DNA of 41,640 nt from a virus: the IMG/VR virus record IMGVR_UViG_3300033553_000404, positions 1-41,640 of that record, one strand, 5' to 3'. Position numbers and translations under genes: made by a program. The stretch's first letter is position 1, and each line of letters begins with the position of its first letter. The notes under the pieces are model-generated. The model saw nothing but the letters and a program-made list of their open reading frames with translations. It did not search any database and was not told where the DNA came from. Of this stretch, positions 34,275-41,640 are shown one piece after another.

Positions 34275-36242
34275 TTATTGGTTATTAATATTAGCATCAG
34301 GTCAATTTTGACTTCATTGTTGTACTTGTGCCGAACTTGCCATCGCAGTTGCAACATTTCAAGCCGAATTTGTAGCTCAACTTTGTTGCATTGGTTGTTG
34401 TATTTGTCATTGCAGAGCTTGTTGTTCTTCCATTAATCTTTTTAAATTCTTTATAGCATTATATCTTGTTTTTATAGCTTCTTTTTTTATCTCTCAATCA
34501 GGTAGAGTTTGGAAGTACTCTATAAATACTTCGTGGTCATCATCTAAACTATTTATTCTTAATCAGTCTTTAGTTAGTTGGTCATCAATAGGTTTATTAA
34601 GTTTAATTGCTAGTTTTAATATTCTAAATTTATCCATAGCATTTAACTCATCAACTGTGTATCAATACATTTTCATAACTCTATCTTCTGGTTCTCAAAT
34701 ATCTCTCATTCTGTTTCTTTGTAGAATAATCAGTTTACCTTTCTTTCATTCAGCTATACATTCTTGTATTTCTTGTGGATAACGAGCAATTCTATCAAGT
34801 TTAAGTCTTTCCATTTCTTGCTCTACTTCTGCTTTGCTTTGTAGTTTTAAGTTTAACATATCACTTCAAACAAAATCATCTTTACTAAAAGTATGAAAAT
34901 CTTCTGAGTATCAAGTTTCAAGTGCAAATTCTTTTTTATCTGTTGATTTCATATTAGCTCAATATGGTTTGTACCGTAGAAACTTCCATCTAAATACTTC
35001 TCCCCACATTGCTTGTTTACTTCATAATAAGAAACGAAGATTAGCATTCTTTTGTGCCATTTCTCTTTCTCATAATGTGTTGTTTCATTGTGATAGAACT
35101 CATTGAGTATTTGCATCTATTCAAGTATCTTTAATATTTTCTTCTGCTAACCAGCTTCTTAGTTCTTGTGGTAGTTGTGTTGGTGTATCTTTTTGAGTAT
35201 AAGTGATAACATTATCCAGACTTTCTCATTGTCATAGACTTACTGGAATATCTTTACCCTCTATTGTTGGAACTGCTAATCAAGATAAATCTTTAATCTT
35301 TTCTGTATTTATTAATCTATCTCATCACATAGCATTCTTATATGCCATTTTAAGCATTAAATTGAATAGAATAGAATAAGCATTTTGTTTACTTCTTAAT
35401 AAATCAAAAGGACTAATTCACATACTATCTCATTCAACATAACAAAAGTAATTGAAAGCTATAGGAAACATTATTTTACTATGGTCTTTTTTTTCTTCTT
35501 CAAATATTGGTTCAAGTTTAACAAGTTTTAGTATTTTTCAGATAGTATCTCAGAAATATCAAATATATTTCTCTCACTCTACAATAAATCAATGGATATA
35601 AACTGCATATTTCTTATTATCTGTAAAATCTTCTATGTATCATTCTCATCTTGCATCATCTGTTGATGATTCATTAAGTTGTTGAGTATCTCATATTTCT
35701 CAGATATGTTCGTAATTCTCAAACTCTGCTTGTTTCATTTCCCATTTTGTCATCTCTGTTTCTATACCAAAAAAACGATGGTCTCTAATTGTAGGTCATC
35801 ATTTAGGGTCAAAGATATATGAAAGTGTATCTATATTATCTATTGAAGGACAAATTGAAACCATATCAAACGGTCAAGATGTTTGAATTCAAACTCAAGT
35901 CATAAATTTGGATTTATTCCAAATATAATCTTTCCGTTCAAGATTCATTTCTCAATAATCATATTCAGCAACTATATTTGCATTAGTTGCCCTTTCTTCA
36001 TCTCAGGGTTTTCTTTTAGTAAACTTTACAGATATTTTATTTAAATAATAAATAGCCATAAGAGTTTCAATAGCTGTGAATATACTATGAATATCAACAG
36101 TATCTTTTGCACTTTCTTTTACATAAAGTTCTTTATCATCTCTTCTTTTTTGTCTTTTAGTTCCAATGTGATTAAATCAATATTCATACTCTGATTTTAC
36201 TTGTTTTAATATTGATTCTTTTTTAAGTCAAAATAATTTCAT
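34275..36242 (-). CDS. Portal protein, 655 aa
   Basis: ATG 36242 to TAA 34275. Follows terL directly. Size and layout fit a podovirus portal: an N-terminal stretch (DTVDIHSIFTAIETLMAIYY), the strand domain (MFPIAFNYFCYVEGDSMGIS, then FDLLRSKQNAYSILFNLMLK), a crown-like region and a long C-terminal helical tail rich in Gln (MEEQQALQGQIQQPMQQSG). It forms the ring through which DNA is packed and ejected. TGA glycines throughout. Confidence 0.8.
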
Positions 36243-36268
36243 ATTATTTAATTATTGTTATTAATACT

Positions 36269-36295
36269 ATTATAATAATAGTTTTGAAAAATCAA
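36269..36295 (-). promoter_or_regulatory. Possible promoter before the portal gene
   Basis: On the minus strand: -35 TTGATT (36290-36295), 15-bp spacer, -10 TATAAT (36269-36274), just after the terL stop codon. Confidence 0.5.
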
Positions 36296-36297
36296 AT

Positions 36298-37773
36298 TTA
36301 AAAATAGCTTTTCTGTATTGTTATTTTTTGGATTATATCAACTCATTTTTTTTCTAGTATATCAACTCATTGAGTCAAACAATCCATAATATCATCTTTC
36401 TTACTATTAGGGAATTGATATAATTGGTCTTCTAGTCTTCTTATAAAGCTTTTATCTGCCATATCTTTTCTTAAATAAATAGCATTTAAAGATACTTTAG
36501 GTTCAAGATTAAATTTAATTCTATCTTCTTTTTTTCACCTAGGCTCATATTCTGTAACTGTTATATATCTTCATTTTTCTTTTAAGAATATTTTAAAATC
36601 AGTTATGAATTTAGTTTGTTCTTTATTTATGTTTACTTTTTCTATTCATATAAAATCTATTTTAAATCATTCCATAGTTATTGAATCATACATAGATAAT
36701 ATAGCTTGAAAGGTTTGACTAGGTGCTGATGTTCAAGCATATCAGTCTAATTGATAATAATTTCAAGTAAGTTTATGTTTACCTATTCAAAAAACAACTG
36801 CATCATCTGATTTATTAGAACTAGAAAAAGCAGGGTCAACACTTATAATACATTTTAAATCTTCTTTTTTTAGTATTCAATCAGCTCTTTCAAAATCACT
36901 TAATAAGAAATATCTTAAATCTGATAACTTAAATATATTACTTGAAGAAGCAATAGGGTCTTGTTGATAAAGTGCAGCCCAATCTTTAGGACTTACATTG
37001 TTTTTCTCTTCTTCTATATATCAAATATCCCATTTTCAAGGCCATATAATACTATTTCATAAATTATCAATAGCAGGTATAGTTAATATATCCCATTTAT
37101 CTCATCAATTCTTTTCTTCATTAATTAAATATCAAGCTAAGTCATTAACATTCCAGCGAGTCATCATTATTATAATAGCTGAGTCTTGTGATTGTTTTCT
37201 TGTGTAGAAAGTAGAAGTATACCAATCAATTACTTTTTGTTGAATTGTTGGACTTTCTGCTTCTTCTCTATTCTTAATAGGGTCATCAATAATTCATATA
37301 TCAAAACCTTTTCAAGTTAAAGCTCATCAAACTCAAACTGAGTAATATCATCATTGTTGTTTTGTTTCCCAGTTTCATCATTCTTTTTTATCTTTGGAAA
37401 ATTCAAAATTAGGAAATATGTTTTTAAATTCTTGTGATTCACATATTTGTTTTGTTTTTCTTCAAAATTCACTTGCTAAATCTTGTCAGTAAGATGAAAC
37501 AACTATATTTTTCTTTGGATCTCTTCATAAACACCAAGCAGGAAATCTTTTACTTACTTTTTCACTCTTTCAAACTCTAGGTCTTATAAATATCATAAGT
37601 CTTTTAATTTCTCATCTTTCAACTGCTTCTAATTTATCATCTATTAGTTTATGGATTCAAACTCAATTAAGAGTAGCTATCATCTCATAATCAGGTTTTG
37701 TATAAACAGTAAAAGAACTTAACAATCTACTTGCAAGTTCTCTTTCTATTAATTCACTTTCTATTAAATTCAT
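36298..37773 (-). CDS. terL: Terminase large subunit, 491 aa
   Basis: ATG 37773 to TAA 36298. ATPase motor plus nuclease that packs DNA into the head. Walker A IFIRPRVGKSEKV (61-73), Walker B with catalytic acid FDIGIIDDPIKNREEAES (about 158-175), coupling motif IMMTRWNVNDLAG, and the nuclease domain with CIISVDPAFSS, VVFGIGKHK and late KKDDIMDCL. The Walker A glycine 68 (plus-strand 37570-37572) is TGA, which only fits Gly. Upstream gene is the small subunit and downstream the portal, the usual order. Confidence 0.95.
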
Positions 37774-37853
37774 ATTGACAATTATTAATATTTTTCTTCC
37801 GGCTGATTAGCGAAGTTACTATTTTGTTTTAAAATAGCAAACATAAAAATATA
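37774..37853 (-). other. Structured 80-bp gap between terS and terL
   Basis: No ORF. On the minus strand it can form CTATTTT/AAAATAG and then CTTC-GCT-AATC-AGC-CG-GAAG hairpins. A packaging-site or mRNA-processing role is possible but unproven. Confidence 0.4.
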
Positions 37854-38381
37854 TTATACAATCTTTTCTTCTTGCTCTTTCTTCATTTTTAATAATTCTT
37901 CTGTTGTTTTATTCTTATAATCATTAATTGTTCAACTATGTTCTATCTTTTCTATAATTCTACCTTTTAATTTATTATATTCTCAAATCATTTTTGCTTT
38001 AGCTGTAAAATCAACTTGTTGAGATATTAAAAATAAAGTTTGTTTGTCTACAAAAGTATCGTTAAGTCATTGTTCATCTAATAAATCATTAATTCTAGTA
38101 TATATGCTAACATTAGATAACAATCTACTAGCAGATGCTCTTGCTCATTTATACCAATTAGGTTTTGTTCTATCTATGTCATAAACTTCTAAATAAGTAG
38201 TTGTTCAATTACCAAAACAACTTGAATCTGTTGCATATAATTGACAAAACTTTTCTTGTCTAGGAGTTAGTTTTTCTTTGATTGATTCTGATTCTACTTT
38301 CTTTTCTTTTCATTCATCATTGAACTCTTCATCTATTTCAATTGGATTATCTAATACTTCTTGAATATCTTGAATTGTCAT
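37854..38381 (-). CDS. terS: Terminase small subunit, 175 aa
   Basis: ATG 38381 to TAA 37854. Terminase_2-type layout: an acidic N-terminus, LTPRQEKFCQLYATD (39-53), TTYLEVYDIDRTKPNWYKGA then ASASRLLSNVSIYTRINDLL, DEQGLNDTFVDKQTLFLISQ and KAKMIGEYNKLKGRI. It recognises the phage packaging site. Immediately upstream of terL. TGA for Gly in NGT, KGA, QGL and IGE. Confidence 0.9.
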
Positions 38382-38387
38382 AATTGT

Positions 38388-38519
38388 TTATCTAATAATA
38401 ATAGCATCTTTGTATAACTCATTGTAGTAATTGTCAATAATAGATTGGTGTACAGTATCTATTACTGGAAGTTTAGTTTTCTCTCATTTAGGTTTAACAT
38501 ACTTTTTAAAACTTACCAT
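38388..38519 (-). CDS. Hypothetical protein, 43 aa
   Basis: ATG 38519 to TAA 38388. Basic start (VSFKKYVKPKGEKTKL), then IDTVHQSIIDNYYNELYKD. It ends close to terS. No family recognised. Confidence 0.5.
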
Positions 38520-38530
38520 AAATTACAAGT

Positions 38531-38626
38531 TTAAATTTTTTGTTTAACAATTAACTCTATTCCATACTTATCTTTATAATATTCTTTTAATTCTTTTATT
38601 TCTTTTGGTCAGTATTCTTTATTCAT
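38531..38626 (-). CDS. Hypothetical peptide, 31 aa
   Basis: ATG 38626 to TAA 38531. KEYGPKEIKELKEYYKDKYG: charged helix. First ORF after the promoter at 38633-38660. Short, tentative. Confidence 0.4.
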
Positions 38627-38632
38627 AAGAGT

Positions 38633-38660
38633 ATTATACTTAATAAGATTATAAAATCAA
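38633..38660 (-). promoter_or_regulatory. Promoter upstream of the terminase genes
   Basis: On the minus strand: -35 TTGATT (38655-38660), 16-bp spacer, -10 TATAAT (38633-38638). Good candidate for driving packaging and head genes. Confidence 0.7.
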
Positions 38661-38661
38661 G

Positions 38662-38895
38662 TTAAATTAGTTTATTAATATATTCTAAATAATCATCAAA
38701 TGTATATTGAATTTCTTTTATCTTAAATTCTTTAAATCAATGTTTATAGTAAAATCAAGTTTTTACATCAAAAATAATATATAATCACATCATAGGAAAT
38801 ACATATTTACACTTATCTTTTAATTTTACCTTTTCAAAAAAATAATTAAATCATTTTTTTGATATTCTTGTTATTGCTTTATCTTTATATTTCAT
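38662..38895 (-). CDS. Hypothetical protein, 77 aa
   Basis: ATG 38895 to TAA 38662. Basic, aromatic-rich (ITRISKKGFNYFFEKVKLKD, YIIFDVKTGFYYKHGFKEF). It overlaps the upstream gene by 1 bp. No family recognised. Confidence 0.6.
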
Positions 38896-39038
38896 TATAT
38901 AATTACATTAGAAATTAAAATCTTCTTCTCCTTATATTCTTTTAAACTTAAATCTCACTTTTTAAATAACTCGTAAAGTCATATATGTTTCATTACAAGT
39001 TGTTGATGGTCTTTAGTTACTTCTTCTGTTATTTGCAT
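38895..39038 (-). CDS. Hypothetical protein, 47 aa
   Basis: ATG 39038 to TAA 38895. Helical (TEEVTKDHQQLVMKHIGLYE), TGA glycines. No family recognised. Confidence 0.5.
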
Positions 39039-39089
39039 TTTTTATTTATTAGTTAATATAGTCTATATAGTTATTCATAAGTAGGTTAG

Positions 39090-39233
39090 TTAAATATTAT
39101 TTCTATTTGTTATATCTTGTAATATTAGTATTTCATTTCAACAATTTTCACATTCATAAGTTTGTTTTCATAATTCTACATATGTAATTTTTCAACATCA
39201 ATAGCAATATATAGGATTTTCAATATTTCACAT
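39090..39233 (-). CDS. Small zinc-ribbon protein, 47 aa
   Basis: ATG 39233 to TAA 39090. Two knuckles CYGCGK and CENCGN separated by 14 residues, the glycine in each being TGA. This is a typical zinc ribbon and probably binds nucleic acid or protein. Confidence 0.65.
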
Positions 39234-39249
39234 ATTAACTTATTAAATA

Positions 39250-39411
39250 TTAAATTACTTCTTCAAATAAACCTTGTGAGTTTACTTTGTATTTCCTAGT
39301 GCTTAATCAGGAATTATATCATTGTGTAATATTATCTTTATCTAATAATGCAATTATTACTTCACTAAGAATACATAAATATCATTCATCATCTATATAT
39401 AAGTTATTCAT
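39250..39411 (-). CDS. Hypothetical protein, 53 aa
   Basis: ATG 39411 to TAA 39250. MNNLYIDDEGYLCILSEVII then YNSGLSTRKYKVNSQGLFEE. No family recognised. Confidence 0.5.
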
Positions 39412-39413
39412 AG

Positions 39414-39548
39414 TTATTTAAGTTTAAGTAATAAGTCTTTTAATTTTACCATAACTTGAGAATTATTATTTGGGAAATATATCTTAATATATCAATCTTC
39501 TAAGATATCTATTTCTTTTAATTCTGGTATATTTCTTGTTTCATTCAT
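39414..39548 (-). CDS. Hypothetical protein, 44 aa
   Basis: ATG 39548 to TAA 39414. ELKEIDILEDGYIKIYFPNN, beta-hairpin-like, one TGA-Gly. No family recognised. Confidence 0.5.
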
Positions 39549-39555
39549 ATATTAG

Positions 39556-39849
39556 TTAGTTAGATAATAAATTCATAAAAAAAACTAAATTTTCTTTTTT
39601 CTTTTCTTCTGTTGTTTTTTTAACTCATTCTCTCCATTTATCACTTCTTAACTTATATTTTACTGATTTTTCGAATCAATCACAAGTTACAGAATGCAAA
39701 GGCATTGAAGTTTTTTTATCATAAATAACTCATAGAAAAGCATCAAAAAAATTATTATCCATATATTCTTCTAAATCCACCTGTCATCTCCATCTTCATA
39801 GTTCAAAACACATTTCTCAATAAGATTTTAATATATCTTCTATTCTCAT
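39556..39849 (-). CDS. Hypothetical protein, 97 aa
   Basis: ATG 39849 to TAA 39556. Reads ILKSYGEMCFELGRWRGQVD then VKYKLRSDKWREGVKKTTEE with a basic C-terminus. TGA glycines. No family recognised. Confidence 0.6.
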
Positions 39850-39874
39850 ATCTTAATTAAATCAAATACTAACC

Positions 39875-40000
39875 TTATACATTCTCTATACATTGCCTAC
39901 AAGTACATATTTCATACATTTTATAACAAGTTTCTCAGTATTTAGTTTTTGTAATTCTTCATAAACTATCTCTTTCTTCTTTAGTTATTTCTTTTGTCAT
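39875..40000 (-). CDS. Small Cys-containing protein, 41 aa
   Basis: ATG 40000 to TAA 39875. Four cysteines (ETCYKMYEICTCRQCIENV), possible metal site. Two TGA-Gly. Confidence 0.45.
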
Positions 40001-40023
40001 AATAGGTTATTTATATTATATAG

Positions 40024-40272
40024 TTAAATATCTATTCAATAAAGTTCTTTTGCTTGTTGTTTTAATTCTTCTTTATATTCATAATCAGTAAATCATTCAG
40101 GTTTTATAATAATATTTTTCAATACTTCTGGTATTATAGTTTCAAATATAAATTGTTTTATTTCATCTGGACTAGGGTCATTGTTTATTGCTCAAAAGAA
40201 ATATTCTGTTTTTCATTCAGTTTCTACTGAAAATTTATCATCAAACATTTTTTCTAAGTCTTCTTTATCCAT
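40024..40272 (-). CDS. Hypothetical acidic protein, 82 aa
   Basis: ATG 40272 to TAA 40024. Acidic (DKEDLEKMFDDKFSVETEG, INNDPSPDEIKQFIFETIIP) with a helical end. It starts 37 bp after the tRNA, so both may come from one transcript. No family recognised. Confidence 0.6.
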
Positions 40273-40308
40273 AATCCTTTAAGTTAATAATTATTTGTAA
40301 TATATTTT

Positions 40309-40392
40309 TGGTGTATAAAATAGGATTCGAACCTATGAACCCGAAGGAACAGATTTACAGTCTGCCTGCTTTAACCACTTGCATATTTATAC
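40309..40392 (-). tRNA. tRNA-Tyr (anticodon GUA), CCA encoded
   Basis: Seven-bp acceptor stem GTATAAA/TTTATAC (40386-40392 with 40313-40319), discriminator A then CCA (40309-40311). The anticodon loop CTGTAAA gives GUA (40356-40358), a long variable arm identifies class II, and the T-arm is ATAGG-TTCGAAT-CCTAT. It reads Tyr codons and is not a TGA suppressor, so decoding of TGA as Gly must use the host tRNA. The promoter at 40400-40428 places the transcript start at or within one base of the mature 5' end. Confidence 0.95.
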
Positions 40393-40399
40393 ATAACTA

Positions 40400-40428
40400 A
40401 TTATACTACTTTCTTAAAAATAATGCAA
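40400..40428 (-). promoter_or_regulatory. Promoter for tRNA-Tyr
   Basis: On the minus strand: -35 TTGCAT (40423-40428), 17-bp spacer, -10 TATAAT (40400-40405). Confidence 0.8.
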
Positions 40429-40444
40429 ATTTTGGAGCATATTT

Positions 40445-40810
40445 TTATAACATTTTACATAATTTAGTTAAATCTTGTATAACTAATCTTCAATTAATCA
40501 TTTGTCAGTTTAGAATTTCAGCAAATCTGTTTCATTGTAATAATAGTTTTTTTATTTCTTTTTCATCTATTCAAAACTTTTGTTTAACTAATTCTGTGTT
40601 TTCTTCTATGTATTTATAAGTTCTTATATTTATATCATCTTCTCTTTTTCTAGTCTTATTTAGTATATCTCTTTTTTCATTATCAAACTCTTTTCTTTTA
40701 ATCTCTTTTAATCAAAATTCTTTCTTTGCTGAGTAATAAGTATATTCAGGGTATTTGTCTAAGAAGTCTTTTATACTTAGTTGAAAATAATCTATTCTTG
40801 TTATATCCAT
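40445..40810 (-). CDS. Paralogue of the 13318-13854 protein, 121 aa
   Basis: ATG 40810 to TAA 40445. It lacks the zinc ribbon but aligns over its whole length with the C-terminal two thirds of the rightward gene: FLDKYPEYTYYSAKKEFG, IKKLLLQGNRFAEILNG and QMINGRLVIQDLTKL. Both have the glycines as TGA. The repeated C-terminal domain looks like a small DNA- or sigma-binding module. It is in the RusA/HNH cluster. Function unknown. Confidence 0.7.
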
Positions 40811-40812
40811 AA

Positions 40813-41145
40813 TTATAAAATGTTAATTTCTAATCTAGGGTTTATCTTATCGTAATATTTATATAAGTTTAATTGTATTATTTGACTATCATCATCATAG
40901 AGTATTCAAGATAATGAATCAAGACTTAACTTGTGGAAATTATCTATATCATTTTTTCTTTTATTTCAGAAGTATACTTTAATCTCTAGTTTTACATCTC
41001 ATTCTAGTTTCTCTTTTACTTGTTGTCTAGCTTGGATAATATAACTATCTTTTAGTTGTCTAGGTCAAGGTTTCATAAATCATCTATGTCAACTTCTAAA
41101 GTATATATTATTAGTACTATATGGGTTTCATTTTAAGATAATCAT
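40813..41145 (-). CDS. rusA: RusA-family Holliday junction resolvase, 110 aa
   Basis: ATG 41145 to TAA 40813. Family pattern is complete: N-terminal ILKGNPYSTNNIYFRSGHRG, FMKPGPRQLKDSYIIQAR, then the acidic core KVYFGNKRKNDIDNFHKLSL and SLSGILYDDDSQI with the Asp residues that bind metal. It cuts four-way junctions formed during recombination-dependent replication, matching the Rad52-family protein. TGA for Gly. It overlaps the HNH gene by 13 bp. Confidence 0.9.
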
Positions 41146-41390
41146 TTTAAATAATTAATGGCTAACTCTCTTTTTCATTCTCATCTCTTGCAACTATGTA
41201 TATCCGAATGACAGTCACGGCAACAACCAATTCATCTGTTAGTATTATTTCTATCTTTAGTATATTCAGAATCCAAAGAATAGTAAATATGATGAAAATC
41301 TTGTATGGGTCATCAACAGAATATACAATATCTATCTCTTTCTAGTATTTCTTTCTTAGTTTTAGTTGTAAATTTAGCTGGATATTTCAT
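41133..41390 (-). CDS. HNH endonuclease, 85 aa
   Basis: ATG 41390 to TAA 41133. Compact HNH: RDRYCIFCGGPIQDFHHIYY (19-38) followed by NRGIGCCRDCHSDIHS (52-67), with two CxxC pairs for zinc and the HH and H catalytic histidines. Might be a free-standing homing enzyme or a packaging-associated HNH. Gly in CGG is TGA-TGA. Lies between the S24-like regulator and rusA. Confidence 0.85.
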
Positions 41391-41430
41391 AGTCTAATTA
41401 TACCTATTAAGGCTTAAAATACAAGTTTAT

Positions 41431-41640
41431 TTATACTTTAATTACTTCTCATAATATTTTTATATCATTTGTTATAATATCTGGATACTCTGACTTCAAT
41501 ATATAACTTCACTTCTTCTTTTTTAATATCTTTACTTTTGTTCTTCAATTATGAATTATAAGATACATATTTCAGTTTTCAAACTTATAATTTTTATTTA
41601 TATAAATAGTTGTTCAAGTTTTAATTGCTGAGTTTTTTCA
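41431..41640 (-). CDS. LexA/S24-like regulator, C-terminal part
   Basis: Continuation of the gene that starts at 441; 41500-41640 repeats 1-141. It contains the strand NMYLIIHNGRTKVKILKKKK and the ending ILGEVIKV, stop TAA 41431-41433. See the entry at 1-441. Confidence 0.5.
41500..41640. repeat. Terminal direct repeat, right copy
   Basis: Identical to 1-141; see there. Confidence 0.95.

Overview
The window is a complete circular phage genome from a bacterium that reads TGA as glycine (genetic code 25, known from the candidate phyla Absconditabacteria/SR1 and Gracilibacteria). Almost every real gene carries in-frame TGA where a conserved glycine is expected, including the Walker A glycines of two unrelated ATPases, so standard-code ORF calling breaks the genes into pieces. 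All CDS calls here use TAA and TAG as the only stops. The first and last 141 bases are identical, so the non-redundant circle is 41,499 bp, and one gene reads intact across the join. Base composition is very AT-rich and recognisable Shine-Dalgarno sequences are largely absent.

Layout. (1) Positions 4584 down to 1, continuing through the join to 41390 and on to 18966, form one long leftward block. It begins with small accessory and regulatory genes (DUF6291-like protein, Cro/CI-type HTH protein, LexA/S24-like protein, a NUMOD4-HNH homing endonuclease). It continues with HNH, RusA, a tRNA-Tyr and about ten tiny genes, then the packaging and virion genes in podovirus-like order: terS, terL, portal, scaffold, major capsid, decoration, adaptor, large tail protein, a 983-residue CHAP-bearing virion protein, a 771-residue ejection-like protein and tail fibres. 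(2) Positions 4871 to 13854 are the rightward early block: Rad52-family annealing protein, NinB-like protein, YopX, a helicase-DNA methyltransferase fusion, small membrane proteins, a glucosaminidase-like putative lysin and many small unknowns. (3) Positions 16789 down to 13866 are a leftward lysis-type cassette with a holin candidate, other small membrane proteins and a papain-like peptidase. (4) Positions 17228 to 18890 run rightward and hold a Cys-rich phage protein, a hydrophobic repeat protein and a miniature ferritin-like protein.

No DNA polymerase, primase, integrase or CRISPR array was recognised. Replication presumably relies on host enzymes plus the Rad52/RusA/NinB-like recombination set. 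The HTH and S24-like proteins hint at a lysis-lysogeny or persistence switch.

The most unusual signal is RNA. Three leaders (upstream of the two NUMOD4-HNH genes and the DUF6291-like gene) each put a segment complementary to the loop of an intrinsic terminator upstream of that terminator, just before the ORF. In addition, the gap 16790-17227 appears to encode one or two compact structured non-coding RNAs.
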